DNA of 38,021 nt from Hyphomicrobiales bacterium (GCA_021732625.1 JAKFUP010000140.1:1-38021), one strand, 5' to 3'. Counted from the first letter of the stretch, positions 1 through 9,668 are shown. The notes: generated by a model from the sequence alone, not told the origin. Translations and numbers: made by a program.

Positions 1-1576
<1,576 letters not shown>

Positions 1577-1598
1577 CCGGCAAAGTCGAAGAGTCAAA

Positions 1599-1638
1599 GG
1601 CGGCGCAAGTGGTCCCTCACTTGCGCCGCCGTTTTTTT
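1599..1638 (+). terminator. Intrinsic terminator of katG
   Basis: A perfect 13-bp GC-rich stem (1599-1611 paired with 1618-1630) has a 6-nt loop and is followed by G and seven T residues. This is a textbook rho-independent terminator, 23 nt after the katG stop. The stem can also form on the minus strand, but there is no T tract on that side. Confidence 0.95.
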
Positions 1639-1665
1639 GGTCAGACTGGATTGAGCGGATGGCGC

Positions 1666-2331
1666 TCAGACTTTCGGCGCACCGGCCTGCTTGTAGGGAT
1701 CGGCCTTGGCGAAGGCGTCATGCGCGTCGCAAGTTGCGATGATCCGGTCGATGGTCGGCGTATCCGGCACGCTCATCTTGAAAACGCGCATCACCGCGAT
1801 GATGCTGGCCAGACAAATATCGGCGATCGTCGGCTGATCGCCGTGGCAGAATTTTCCTGTCGCGGGCTCGCTTGCAAGACGCTGCTCCACCGCGGCAAGC
1901 CCGGTGGTGAACCAATGCTGTTGCCACGCGCGGAACGCAGCGTCGTTAAATCCGCCGGTTGTCGTGAGATATTTCCTGATCCGCGGCGTCACCATCGGGT
2001 GGGTGTCCGCGGTCAGCATCGCTGCAATCCCGCGCACCCGTGCCCGGCCGTGCGGATCGGCGGGCAGCAATGGCGGCGAGGGATGAATCTCGTCGAGAAA
2101 CTCCAGGATCGCCGATGATTGAGTGAGCGGCGGATGGCCGGCCTCGACCAGCGTTGGAATTCCGCCGAGCGGATTGATCTTGAGATACGCCTCGCTGCGC
2201 TGATCGCCGGCGTCGATGTTGATGAAGCGCTCGTCCGCTTGCAGCCCTTTCAGGTTCAGCGCCACGCGCACCCGATATGTGGCCGACGTGCGCCAGAACG
2301 CGAACAGCTCGAATTTCGGTTGGCCGGTCAT
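1666..2331 (-). CDS. maiA: Zeta-class glutathione S-transferase, probable maleylacetoacetate isomerase
   Basis: A 221-residue protein with an N-terminal thioredoxin-like GST domain (about 1-85) and an all-helical C-terminal domain. The motif RTSATYRVRVALNLKG near residue 14 resembles the zeta-class SSxS glutathione-activating motif, although the usual first serine is Thr. NPLGGIPTL (cis-Pro) and QSSAILEFLDE bind the glutathione backbone. Length and motifs fit maleylacetoacetate isomerase, which converts maleylacetoacetate to fumarylacetoacetate in tyrosine breakdown. No other tyrosine-degradation gene (hmgA, fahA) is adjacent, so a more general glutathione transferase is possible. The gene is a single unit on minus, convergent with katG and followed upstream by the LysR gene on the same strand. 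The start is the only ATG that gives the intact first beta strand. Confidence 0.8.
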   Translation of the reverse strand: MTGQPKFELFAFWRTSATYRVRVALNLKGLQADERFINIDAGDQRSEAYLKINPLGGIPTLVEAGHPPLTQSSAILEFLDEIHPSPPLLPADPHGRARVRGIAAMLTADTHPMVTPRIRKYLTTTGGFNDAAFRAWQQHWFTTGLAAVEQRLASEPATGKFCHGDQPTIADICLASIIAVMRVFKMSVPDTPTIDRIIATCDAHDAFAKADPYKQAGAPKV

Positions 2332-2444
2332 CTTTATCCCTACAAAATGTCGCGTCGTTCATTTCTGGATCGATTAGCCCGCAATGCATTCACTGAGGCA
2401 ACGTGATGTTTTCGATTTGATCGGTCAACTCCCGGCGATGGATC

Positions 2445-3392
2445 TCAGGAGCGCGTTCGGCCGCTTTTCGCACGGCTCAGTGCGGCGCGTTGGGCAAACG
2501 CAGCCTTGAGGCGCGGTAACGCAAAATCCACGAACGCGCGAATCTTGGCAACCTGAAGCCGGCCTTCCGGCACGATCAGGTGTACCGGAAGTGGCGGCGG
2601 TTCGTAGCGTTCGAGCAGCAATTCCAGCCGGCCAGCCCGGACGTGCTCGTGAATCTGATATGACAGCGCGCGTGAGATGCCGTAGCCATCGAGCGCAGAG
2701 CCGATCGCGCCTTCCATGGTGTTGACGATCAGCCGCGGCTGAATTTTGACTTTGAGCGAGCGTTTTGCGCCCGGCGAGACGGGAAAGCTCCAGACGTCGC
2801 TTTGCACCGTGTCGCTGAGTGCAATGACCCGTTGTTCTGGTAAATCGGCGGGCGCCGATATCTTGCCGTGCGATTTGAGATACTGCGGAGATGCACACAG
2901 CACCCGGCGCACCTCGCCGACGCGCACTGCGATCAGGCTGGAATCGGGTAGATGCGCGATGCGTAACGCGAGATCGATCCCTTCGTCGATCAGGTTGACA
3001 GGCCGATCGAACAGCAGAAGCCGCGCATGGACGGCCGGCTGCGTTTCGAGAAAATCATCGAGCACAGGCCGAAGAATCTGTGCGCCAGCCGCGAGAGGCG
3101 CAGTGAGCGTCAGCAGTCCGCGCGGCGCGCTGCGCTCGTTGGCCGCCTGCAATCCGGCTTCATCGAGTTCAGCCAAAACCCGCCGGCATGTTTCGGCGTA
3201 GCGCTCGCCCGCATCGGTCAATTTGATGCTGCGGGTGGTTCGATGCAGCAGCCTTGTGCCGATATGTGCCTCCAGTGCGGCGATCGCGCGTGTCACGGCC
3301 GCCGGTGAATGGCGCAGCCGCCGTCCGGCTGCGGCGAGGCTGCCCTCGTCGAGCGCGGTGACGAACACTTTCATGGCATCGAGACGATCCAT
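2445..3392 (-). CDS. LysR-family transcriptional regulator
   Basis: A 315-residue LysR-type regulator. The N-terminal winged helix-turn-helix (about residues 1-60, MDRLDAMKVFVTALDEGSL then LRHSPAAVTRAIAALEAHIG) matches the CrgA/YafC-like subgroup, and the periplasmic-binding-like effector domain covers about 90-300. The C-terminal tail is short and basic. The gene is transcribed away from the alpha/beta hydrolase gene with 119 bases between the start codons and a candidate T-N11-A operator in that gap. By the usual LysR arrangement it probably controls the hydrolase and itself. The effector cannot be told from sequence. Confidence 0.93.
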   Translation of the reverse strand: MDRLDAMKVFVTALDEGSLAAAGRRLRHSPAAVTRAIAALEAHIGTRLLHRTTRSIKLTDAGERYAETCRRVLAELDEAGLQAANERSAPRGLLTLTAPLAAGAQILRPVLDDFLETQPAVHARLLLFDRPVNLIDEGIDLALRIAHLPDSSLIAVRVGEVRRVLCASPQYLKSHGKISAPADLPEQRVIALSDTVQSDVWSFPVSPGAKRSLKVKIQPRLIVNTMEGAIGSALDGYGISRALSYQIHEHVRAGRLELLLERYEPPPLPVHLIVPEGRLQVAKIRAFVDFALPRLKAAFAQRAALSRAKSGRTRS

Positions 3393-3396
3393 CGGT

Positions 3397-3413
3397 ATTC
3401 CATTTTATGAAAT
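3397..3413. promoter_or_regulatory. Candidate LysR operator (T-N11-A dyad)
   Basis: A 17-nt imperfect palindrome, ATTCCATTTTATGAAAT, lies 4 nt upstream of the LysR start codon in the LysR/hydrolase divergent gap. Its half sites (ATTcCAT and ATGaAAT) and length fit the LysR box. It is A+T-rich in a G+C-rich genome. Position and symmetry are seen directly; binding is inferred. Confidence 0.5.
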
Positions 3414-3511
3414 GATTGATTGTACGCAACGGCTATTCGACCGGAATGCGGAATTCATTAGCTTGATCGGCAACCGGCGGAATCCCGCCTCGATGCCGAA
3501 GGAGTGCGACG

Positions 3512-4525
3512 ATGACAAATGTCCCGACGAATTTTCAAAGCCGCCGCGCATTGCTCGGTGCGAGCGCCACGGCGCTCAGTCTGGCCGCTCTGGCTCCAGC
3601 TTTTGCGCAAGATGCCATGAAGCCCAAAGCCAAGGCCGCCTCAGCAAAGCCAAATACGGCCGTGACGCATCACCGGACCGTAAAAATCGATGGCATCGAT
3701 ATGTTTTACCGCGAGGCCGGTGCGGCGAACGCGCCGGTCGTTGTCCTGCTGCACGGCTTTCCGACGTCGTCGCGCATGTTTCGCAATCTGATCCCGCAGC
3801 TTGCGGATCGTTATCGCGTGATCGCGCCGGACTATCCGGGCTTCGGCCAGAGCGCGGTGCCGGATCGCGCGAGTTTCCCATACGGCTTCGCGAAATTCGC
3901 CGAACTCGTCGACAGGCTGCTGACGCAACTCGGAGCCAGGCAGTACGCGCTCTATGTGATGGATTACGGTGCGCCGGTGGGTTACCGGCTGGCGCTGCGT
4001 CACCCCGAGCGCGTCACGGCGCTAGTGGTGCAAAACGGCAATGCTTACGAGGAAGGCCTGAAAGAGTTCTGGAAGCCGATCAAGGCTTACTGGGCAAACG
4101 ATAACGCCGAGAACCGCAACGCGCTGCGCGCGGGCATGACGCCGGACGCGACCAAATTCCAGTACGTCGATGGCGTGCGCGATCCGTCGCGCATCGATCC
4201 CGACAGCTGGGTTCACGATCAGGCGCTGCTCGATCGCCCCGGCATCGCGGAGATTCAGCTCGACATCTTCAAGGACTACGGGACTAACGTCGCGCTCTAT
4301 CCGAAATTCCAGGAGTTCTTCCGCACCCGCAAGCCGCCGGCCCTGATCGTGTGGGGCGTCAACGATGTCATCTTCCCGGTTGATGGCGCGCGTGCCTACC
4401 TGCGCGATCTGCCGGATGCGGAAATGCATCTGCTCGATACCGGGCATTTCGCGCTGGAAGACAAGGGCGATGAAATCGCCGCGCTGATGCGCGACTTCTT
4501 GGGGCGGAAACTGAAGAGCAGTTGA
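3512..4525 (+). CDS. Exported alpha/beta hydrolase with Asp nucleophile (epoxide hydrolase / haloalkane dehalogenase type)
   Basis: A 337-residue alpha/beta-hydrolase-fold enzyme. The N-terminus ([20 protein letters not shown], ending AFAQ) is a Tat-like signal, so the enzyme is probably periplasmic, with a Lys/Ala-rich linker to about residue 50. The oxyanion-hole motif HGFP is at 81-84. The nucleophile elbow reads VMDYGAP, putting Asp151 where esterases have Ser. The acid is probably Asp285 and the base His312 (DTGHFALED). An Asp nucleophile points to epoxide hydrolases or haloalkane dehalogenases rather than esterases; the substrate is unknown. A good ribosome-binding site (AAGGAG) sits 8 nt before the ATG. 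It is divergent from a LysR gene that is likely its regulator, and convergent with tRNA-Leu 19 nt away. Confidence 0.9.
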   Translation: MTNVPTNFQSRRALLGASATALSLAALAPAFAQDAMKPKAKAASAKPNTAVTHHRTVKIDGIDMFYREAGAANAPVVVLLHGFPTSSRMFRNLIPQLADRYRVIAPDYPGFGQSAVPDRASFPYGFAKFAELVDRLLTQLGARQYALYVMDYGAPVGYRLALRHPERVTALVVQNGNAYEEGLKEFWKPIKAYWANDNAENRNALRAGMTPDATKFQYVDGVRDPSRIDPDSWVHDQALLDRPGIAEIQLDIFKDYGTNVALYPKFQEFFRTRKPPALIVWGVNDVIFPVDGARAYLRDLPDAEMHLLDTGHFALEDKGDEIAALMRDFLGRKLKSS

Positions 4526-4544
4526 GGCAGGAAGTTTGAGAAAA

Positions 4545-4630
4545 TGGTGCCCCTGGCCGGAATCGAACCAGCACTCCTTGCGGAACTCGATTTTGAGTCG
4601 AGCGCGTCTACCAATTCCGCCACAGGGGCA
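4545..4630 (-). tRNA. tRNA-Leu(CAA)
   Basis: Read on minus, the 86-nt sequence folds as a class II tRNA. It has a 7-bp acceptor stem (TGCCCCT with AGGGGCA), an anticodon stem CTCGA/TCGAG with loop CTCAAAA giving anticodon CAA, a variable arm, the T-loop GGTTCGATTCC, and an encoded CCA end (4545-4547). It reads UUG leucine codons. A CTATAG hexamer at 4667-4672 is a possible -10 element about 36 nt upstream, at the edge of the neighbouring 49-nt palindrome. Confidence 0.97.
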
Positions 4631-4671
4631 TTCGTAACGCCTGTGAAGGGTCGCGAAGCGGGCGGACTATA

Positions 4672-4720
4672 GAGCATGATCCCGAAAAGTGGAAACCGGT
4701 TTTCGGGCAAGATCATGCTC
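4672..4720. repeat. 49-nt rhizobial-type intergenic palindrome, copy 1
   Basis: Outer arms GAGCATGATC and GATCATGCTC enclose an inner CCGAAAA...TTTTCGG stem. It is the reverse complement of copies at 15039-15087 and 28281-28329, and all three are exactly 49 nt. Such palindromes resemble the dispersed intergenic mosaic repeats (RIME-type) known in Rhizobiales. The rest of the gap between the tRNA and dsbB (4721-4880) shows nothing else I can name. Confidence 0.85.
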
Positions 4721-4880
4721 CAAATAAGAGAAAACACGGAGTTTGTTTCAAGTGGGTGAAGCAGACTCCGCCCGCCGCAGGCCAACTGGATGTCAACCGG
4801 ATGTGCGCACCCTGTGAAGGGTGAATGCTCGACAGCGGCGGCGGTCCGGTTTACCACGGCGAGGCAACGGGATCGCCGCC

Positions 4881-5408
4881 GTGACGACTGGAATTGACTC
4901 GTCTTTCAAAACCGAACGGCCGGGCGTGCTCAGTGCCGCAGGACTGGCCTGGACCGTGTTCGCGCTGGCGCTTGCGACGCTGGCTGGTGCGTGGTTCTTC
5001 CAGCTCGCCATCGGGCTGAAGCCCTGTCCGCTGTGTCTTGAGCAGCGCTATGCCTATTACATCGCGATCCCGCTCGCAGCAGTCGTGGCGATTGCGTCCG
5101 GCCGTGTCAGCCGCCGGAGCATTGCAATTGGTTTTGCCCTGATCGCGCTGGCGATGCTGGCGAATGCGGGCCTGGCGCTTTATCACGCCGGCGTCGAGTG
5201 GGGCTTCTGGCCCGGCCCGACCGACTGTTCCGGTTCGGTGATCGATCTGAACTCGGGAAGTCTGTTGGATCGTATCGGCAAGGTGAAGGTCGTGCGCTGC
5301 GACGAAGTGCAATGGAAATTTCTTGGCCTGTCGCTGGCCGGTTACAACGTGCTGATCTCGTTGGTCATCGCAGCGATAGCCGCACGCGGCGTGCGGGCTG
5401 TAAAATAG
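4881..5408 (+). CDS. dsbB: Disulfide bond formation protein B
   Basis: A 175-residue inner-membrane quinone reductase that reoxidises periplasmic DsbA. Four hydrophobic helices are visible (about 18-42, 58-74, 80-100, 150-170). The first periplasmic loop has the Cys49-Pro-Leu-Cys52 pair in KPCPLCLEQR, and the second has Cys116 (TDCSGS) and Cys140 (VVRCDEVQW), so all four catalytic cysteines are present. The GTG at 4881 gives the usual short N-terminus; the longer reading frame from 4821 adds a basic segment unlike the family. A dispersed hairpin repeat follows 15 nt after the stop. No dsbA is nearby. Confidence 0.93.
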   Translation: MTTGIDSSFKTERPGVLSAAGLAWTVFALALATLAGAWFFQLAIGLKPCPLCLEQRYAYYIAIPLAAVVAIASGRVSRRSIAIGFALIALAMLANAGLALYHAGVEWGFWPGPTDCSGSVIDLNSGSLLDRIGKVKVVRCDEVQWKFLGLSLAGYNVLISLVIAAIAARGVRAVK

Positions 5409-5422
5409 GCCAATCTTCGCTC

Positions 5423-5500
5423 GTCATTGCGAGCGAAGCGAAGCAATCCAGTCCCAGCGCAAGAACTGGATTGCTTCGTCGCTGCGCTCCTCGCAATGAC
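5423..5500. repeat. Dispersed long inverted repeat between dsbB and AbrB genes
   Basis: A near-perfect 78-nt palindrome begins GTCATTGCGAG and ends CTCGCAATGAC, with an inner stem around AAGCAATCCAGT / ACTGGATTGCTT. It lies between two convergent genes and could end transcription from both sides. This kind of repeat is common in Bradyrhizobium-group genomes (recalled, not searched). Confidence 0.85.
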
Positions 5501-5528
5501 TGTTAGAGATTGAATTTAGTTCATCACG

Positions 5529-6518
5529 CTAATCGTCCGCATCCACCTGCGGCTTGCCGAACAGATGGACAATGCCGGGCGTCGTGATCGAGACGAACAT
5601 GAAGCGCGACAGATGATGCGCGCCGACGAACAGCGGATCGATGTGCAGCGTGAGCGCCAGCGCCAGCATCGCGTCCATTGCGCCAGGTGCAAAGGCGACG
5701 ACCGTGTCGCTGAACGATGCGCCGATCACCAGCACGATGAAGGCCACGAACATCGCCGAGATCGAGGCCGCGATCAGAAACGAGCCGAGCGCTGCCGTCA
5801 GGTGGCTTATGAAAGTGCTAACTCTGATCTTGGCGAAACGTGTCCCGATCAGGGTGCCGATGCCGATCAGCGCCGCCGCGTAAAGTTCGCGCGGCAGACC
5901 GCCGTGCACGAAGCCCGTGCCGTGCAAAACGGCCGATGCGAGCATGGCGCCGAACATCCAGCTCGCCGGAAAATTCAGCCGGTGCAGCACATACGACACC
6001 AGCACCGCTGTTGCGGCGAGCAGGATCAGCGCCCAGACCGCGGCGGTCTCGAACTGGCCCGAGATGGCCGACGGCCCCACGGTGCCGGTGAGCGCCAACA
6101 GGATCGGCAGCGCCGCCGTCAGCACGATGACGCGAAACGTCTGGACGACAGCGATGCCGGCGACATCCGCGCCCTTTTCGTTGGCGAGCATGGTGATCTG
6201 CGACAGCGCGCCGGGCGTGCCGGCCAGAAGCGCCGAGGTGCGATCCCAGCCATGAATGCGTTGCAGATAGTAGCTCGAGGCAAACGTCGCGCAGAACGTC
6301 GCAGCAGCGAGCAGCGCGATGCTGGCCGGGTATCGCGCCATGCCGGATATCAGCTCCGGCGAAACCATCGAGCCGAGCGAGACGCCGAGCGTCATCAGGA
6401 TCGTCTGCACGATGAGCGGTGGCATCGCGAGGGGCCGCCCCGCCATCGCGGCGGCCCCGACCGCGATCATCGCGCCGGAAATCAATCCGCCGGGCAAATG
6501 CATCGCTGCGAACAGCAA
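5529..6518 (-). CDS. AbrB-family (PF05145) integral membrane protein; start uncertain
   Basis: A 329-residue highly hydrophobic protein with about ten membrane segments and the internal duplication typical of the AbrB/'ammonia monooxygenase' membrane family. Examples of shared signature segments are LPGGLISGAMIAVGAAA near the start and FPASWMFGAMLASAVLHG in the second half. The cellular role of this family is not firmly known; despite the name it is not the Bacillus AbrB regulator. The only usual start codon in frame is TTG at 6518, which begins in the middle of the first membrane helix. In-frame codons 6519-6611 (after a TAA at 6612-6614) encode LLHAAEAIAIGTAGG, which looks like the missing start of that helix, but contain no ATG, GTG or TTG. 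The true start may be a rare codon, or the gene may have lost its start. Confidence 0.85.
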   Translation of the reverse strand: MLFAAMHLPGGLISGAMIAVGAAAMAGRPLAMPPLIVQTILMTLGVSLGSMVSPELISGMARYPASIALLAAATFCATFASSYYLQRIHGWDRTSALLAGTPGALSQITMLANEKGADVAGIAVVQTFRVIVLTAALPILLALTGTVGPSAISGQFETAAVWALILLAATAVLVSYVLHRLNFPASWMFGAMLASAVLHGTGFVHGGLPRELYAAALIGIGTLIGTRFAKIRVSTFISHLTAALGSFLIAASISAMFVAFIVLVIGASFSDTVVAFAPGAMDAMLALALTLHIDPLFVGAHHLSRFMFVSITTPGIVHLFGKPQVDADD

Positions 6519-6837
6519 ACCGCCCGCCGTGCCGATGGCAATGGCTTCGGCGGCATGAAGCAGATCCGAACGTGAGAGGAGGGGGAGTTTGATCGCGCGA
6601 TCCGGCTCAAGTTAAAGGATGTGCGCCTTATGGCAAATCCGGCCCTAAGCGACAAATGCGTTGGCGCATGGTGCATGGCGCGCCGTCGCAGGGCGTATGC
6701 GCCCGGTCGCCTCGCGTTGCGGGGTGGGTGGGGCCCAAATCTCTTGCTAAAAGTCTATTCCTAAAAGCCGTACTTCATTTTTTGTAGGGTACGCTAGGAT
6801 GGGCCTCGGCTCGTGTAGGCTTTGGGAGGAACGCAAA
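6519..6837. other. Divergent intergenic region
   Basis: This 319-nt stretch has no called gene. Bases 6519-6611 continue the AbrB reading frame without a normal start codon. The remainder must hold promoters for the secreted-protein gene to the right and for AbrB to the left. An A+T-rich patch at about 6740-6785 is the best promoter candidate, but I cannot assign -35 and -10 boxes with confidence. Confidence 0.4.
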
Positions 6838-7344
6838 ATGAAAACGCTGTCGGAATACCTCATCGCCGCGGGCGTGTTGGCGGCCGGAATAACGGTTTCG
6901 GCATCGCCGGTTCAGGCACTGACCTTGCAGGAATGCAGCGCCAGGTATGGCTCGGCTAAAGCTGCCGGAACGCTGGGCAATCAGTCGTGGAACGAATTCC
7001 GCACGTCGCAATGCGGCGCGGAGGATACGGCGGCGAAGCCTGCGGAGGCTCAAGTTCAGGTCGCGCAGGCCAAATCCGAGGCGAAGCCCGAAGCCAAATC
7101 GGACTCCAAGCCCGCAAAGAGCGCCAAGAAAGAAAAGACGGAAGACGCCAAGCCCTCAGGGCCGGCCGTATTCCCGACCGCTGTCTCGCCGAAGTACGCC
7201 AAGGAAAAGGAAGCGAAGCAGCGCATGAAGACCTGCCTCGATCAGTACAACGCCAACAAGACCACCAACGCCAATGGCGGTCTGAAGTGGATTCAGAAGG
7301 GCGGCGGCTATTACAGCGAATGCAACAAGAAGCTGAAGGCGTGA
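6838..7344 (+). CDS. Small secreted protein with Ala/Lys-rich linker, unknown function
   Basis: A 168-residue protein with a clear Sec signal peptide (MKTLSEYLIAAGVLAAG..., cleavage probably after VQA at about residue 25). The mature N-terminal part (LTLQECSARYGSAKAAGTL...QCG) has two cysteines, a middle segment of about 60 residues is rich in Ala, Lys, Glu and Pro, and the C-terminal part has a Cys pair (RMKTCLDQYNANK and YYSECNKKLK). I recall similar proteins annotated as hypothetical in Bradyrhizobium relatives. The four cysteines suggest a disulfide-linked periplasmic protein. The ATG at 6838 has a strong ribosome-binding site (GGGAGGA); the upstream ATG at 6799 would bury the signal peptide. 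The Lys-rich middle is disordered by composition. Confidence 0.85.
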   Translation: MKTLSEYLIAAGVLAAGITVSASPVQALTLQECSARYGSAKAAGTLGNQSWNEFRTSQCGAEDTAAKPAEAQVQVAQAKSEAKPEAKSDSKPAKSAKKEKTEDAKPSGPAVFPTAVSPKYAKEKEAKQRMKTCLDQYNANKTTNANGGLKWIQKGGGYYSECNKKLKA

Positions 7345-7383
7345 TCCTTTGCTGGGCGACCGTTTCGCTCTAACCTCGGCCGC

Positions 7384-8208
7384 GTGAGCTTCGTCGCACG
7401 TCACAAATCCAAGGCGATCCGCGCGCTGGCGTGGGTCGCCGGAATTGTTGGCGGATACCTGCTGGTCGCCTATCTCACGGTGCCGGCGCTGTGGCGGCAC
7501 TACGAGCACCAGCGCAAGCTCGACGGCTTGCCGATGGTGACCACCACCGCGCAGGGCATTCTGGGCGATCCGATCAACATCGGCGTCGTCGGATCGAAGA
7601 CCGATATCCTATGTGCGATGGGCAAGGCGGGCTGGGTGCCTGCCGATCCGGTGACATTCAAATCGAGCCTTGAGATTTCCGAGAGCGTCGCGCTTGACCG
7701 GCCGTATCCAAAAGCGCCGGTCAGCAATCTGTACTACACTGGCCGTCATCAGGATTTGGCGTTCGAGAAACCGGCCGGCGGCAGCGCCGATCAGCGGCAT
7801 CATCTGCGATTGTGGGAAGTATTGAAAGACGGCAACGAGGGCCGCCCGGTCTGGCTCGGCGCCGTCACGTTCGATCGCAGCGTCGGCTTCAGCCGCTACA
7901 CCGGCGAAGTCACCCATCACATCGGTCCCGATATCGATCTCGATCGCGCGCTGATCGAAGCCGATCTCCAGAAAGCGGGAATGATCGCGGCGCGTTATCA
8001 GGTCACCGGCATCGGTCCGACCTTGCGTGGCCGCAACGGCGGCGGCGATCTGTATTTTACCGATGGCGAAGTGTGGGTGATGTGGCTGGTGGAAAACTGC
8101 CAGCGCCGCGAGACGCCGCCGAGCCTCCTGCCCAGCCCGCCGGCAACGCAGTTCAAGGATACAATCTGGAAAAGCGTGGCTGATCTCTATCGCAGATCGC
8201 AGCAGTGA
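7384..8208 (+). CDS. LssY C-terminal domain protein, membrane anchored
   Basis: A 274-residue protein with one N-terminal membrane helix (about 14-34) and a large domain that matches LssY_C as I recall it: GDPINIGVVGSK near 60, GKAGWVPADP, LDRPYPKAPVSNLYY, HHLRLWEV, RPVWLGAVTFDRSVG, YTGEVTHHIGPDID and GRNGGGDLYFTDGEVWVM. In Legionella LssY the domain is fused to a PAP2 phosphatase; here it stands alone. Its biochemical role is not established. The GTG at 7384 is the first usable start and follows the previous gene by 39 nt, so the two may be co-transcribed. A Pro-rich tail ends the protein. Confidence 0.85.
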   Translation: MSFVARHKSKAIRALAWVAGIVGGYLLVAYLTVPALWRHYEHQRKLDGLPMVTTTAQGILGDPINIGVVGSKTDILCAMGKAGWVPADPVTFKSSLEISESVALDRPYPKAPVSNLYYTGRHQDLAFEKPAGGSADQRHHLRLWEVLKDGNEGRPVWLGAVTFDRSVGFSRYTGEVTHHIGPDIDLDRALIEADLQKAGMIAARYQVTGIGPTLRGRNGGGDLYFTDGEVWVMWLVENCQRRETPPSLLPSPPATQFKDTIWKSVADLYRRSQQ

Positions 8209-8298
8209 TCTCTGCTCATGGCTGAATGCATGCGCGGGCGTTGACAGCCCTGCCGCCGCCGCGCCTCATGAGACGATATCAACCGGAGCAGCCAGCAT

Positions 8299-8691
8299 AT
8301 GATCGCGGGGCTTTGCGTCATTCTCATCTGCCAGCTTGCGGGCGAGGCCATCGTGCGCGGCCTCGGCGTCCCGGTGCCGGGGCCGGTCCTCGGGCTGCTG
8401 TTCATGCTGCTGCTGTTGCTGCTGCGGGATCGATTCCCGTCGCTGGCGTTCGGGCCGCTCAAGGACGATGCCATCGTCGGCGTCGCGCGCGGATTGCTCG
8501 CAAATCTGTCGCTGCTGTTTATCCCGGCGGGCGTCGGCATCATCCAGCTGATCAATGTATTGCTCGAGCATGGCTGGGCGATCGTTTTCGCGCTTGCGGT
8601 GTCGGTCATCGCGACACTCTTCATCACGGCGGGTACGTTTCTGATCGTCAGCAAATTGATGAAGCGGCGCGACGCGGGTGGCGCGTCATGA
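8299..8691 (+). CDS. lrgA: LrgA/CidA family holin-like protein
   Basis: A 130-residue protein with four predicted membrane helices and a short basic C-terminus, matching the LrgA/CidA family (LICQLAGEAIVRGLGVPVPGPVLG, then DRFPSLAFGPLKDDA). In Gram-positive bacteria the family was proposed to act like holins and antiholins in murein hydrolase export; more recent work in some species implicates LrgAB in transport of small organic acids. The stop overlaps the lrgB start (ATGA), so the two are co-translated. A GGAG lies about 10 nt before the ATG. Which of the lrgA or cidA names fits better cannot be told from sequence. Confidence 0.92.
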   Translation: MIAGLCVILICQLAGEAIVRGLGVPVPGPVLGLLFMLLLLLLRDRFPSLAFGPLKDDAIVGVARGLLANLSLLFIPAGVGIIQLINVLLEHGWAIVFALAVSVIATLFITAGTFLIVSKLMKRRDAGGAS

Positions 8692-9410
8692 CGCAGCCGC
8701 CATTCTCGCTGTGGGTCTATCTGTCGCAAACGCCGCTGCTGTGGCTGACGATCACTCTCCTTGTTTATGCGGCCGCCGATGCGGTCTCCCGGGCGACGCA
8801 TCGTCATCCGCTGGCAAATCCGGTGCTGCATTCGATCTGGATTCTCGCGGCATTCCTGTGGCTGACCGGGACTCGCTACGAAACCTATTTCAGCGGCGCG
8901 CAGTTCGTTCACTTCCTGCTTGGACCCGCGACGGTCGCGCTGGCGATTCCGCTTTACGAGAATCGCAAGGCTGTCATGTCGGCGATCTTCCCGATGCTGG
9001 CCGCGCTGGTCGTCGGCAGTGTGTCGGCGATCGGTTCGGTGGTGTTGCTGGCCGAAGCGTTGGGGCTGCCGCGCAATGTTGTGCTATCGCTGGCGCCAAA
9101 ATCGGTCACTGCGGGCGTCGCCATGGGCATCAGCGAGTCGCTGAGCGCGAGCCCGGCGCTGACCGCGGTTGCGACCGTGCTCACCGGCATCATGGGCGCG
9201 ATCGTGGTCACGCCGATGATGAATCGTCTCGGCATCACGGATTTTCGTGCGCGCGGTTTTGCTGCGGGTCTCGCCTCGCACGGCATTGGCACTGCGCGGG
9301 CATTTCAAGTCGATGAAGTTGCCGGTGTGTTTGCCGGCATCGCCATGAGCCTCAACGCACTGGTCACCTCGCTGCTGGTGCCGCTCGCGGTCACACTGTT
9401 GCTGCGGTGA
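8688..9410 (+). CDS. lrgB: LrgB/CidB family membrane protein
   Basis: A 240-residue membrane protein with about seven helices, partner of the preceding LrgA. Family motifs include the conserved LGPATVALAIPLYENR, LAPKSVTAGVAMGISE and RARGFAAGLASHGIGTARAFQVDEVAG. The ATG overlaps the lrgA stop by 4 nt (ATGA), showing translational coupling; longer upstream readings run over lrgA in another frame. It ends the operon, and a hairpin terminator lies just after the stop. The presumed job, with LrgA, is export or uptake across the inner membrane linked to autolysis control or small-acid transport. Confidence 0.94.
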   Translation: MTQPPFSLWVYLSQTPLLWLTITLLVYAAADAVSRATHRHPLANPVLHSIWILAAFLWLTGTRYETYFSGAQFVHFLLGPATVALAIPLYENRKAVMSAIFPMLAALVVGSVSAIGSVVLLAEALGLPRNVVLSLAPKSVTAGVAMGISESLSASPALTAVATVLTGIMGAIVVTPMMNRLGITDFRARGFAAGLASHGIGTARAFQVDEVAGVFAGIAMSLNALVTSLLVPLAVTLLLR

Positions 9411-9414
9411 AACA

Positions 9415-9442
9415 AAACAGGCCGCTCGAAAGCGGCCTGTTT
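9415..9442 (+). terminator. Hairpin terminator after lrgB
   Basis: A 12-bp stem AAACAGGCCGCT / AGCGGCCTGTTT with a CGAA tetraloop starts 5 nt after the lrgB stop. The run of A on the left and T on the right lets it work in both directions, between convergent genes, though the T tract is short. Confidence 0.8.
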
Positions 9443-9464
9443 GTCGTCACGCTTGTAATCGATC

Positions 9465-9668
9465 TTAGCCCTTGGCTTCCTGAGTGAGCTTGTTCCAGCT
9501 CTCCCGCGTGCGGGTCTTGAGAACCTGCCAGTCGGCCGCGGCCACGTCCCAGTTCACGATCGTGCGGGCACTGGCCGTTGTGGTGCTGCTGGTCGACGCC
9601 GTGTCGTAGGCATAGACGGATACGACTGTCAGAAGTGCGCCAAGGATCATTCCGAGAAACGTGCGCAT
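9465..9668 (-). CDS. Small membrane-anchored or secreted protein, unknown
   Basis: A 67-residue protein. It begins MRTFLGMILGALLTVVSVYAYDTA, a signal peptide or signal anchor, followed by a Thr/Ser-rich stretch and a charged C-terminus with two Trp (VNWDVAAADWQVLKTRTRESWNKL). The ATG at 9668 has a clear ribosome-binding site (GGAGG about 9 nt upstream); the longer reading from 9707 would place charged residues before the hydrophobic segment. It resembles short hypothetical proteins recalled from Bradyrhizobium-group genomes. Function unknown. Confidence 0.75.
   Translation of the reverse strand: MRTFLGMILGALLTVVSVYAYDTASTSSTTTASARTIVNWDVAAADWQVLKTRTRESWNKLTQEAKG

Noticed and set aside
5565-6575. 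336-codon plus-strand open frame opposite the AbrB gene
   Set aside because: Antisense shadow of a G+C-rich membrane protein gene; extreme Arg/Gln/Asp composition and no recognisable fold.
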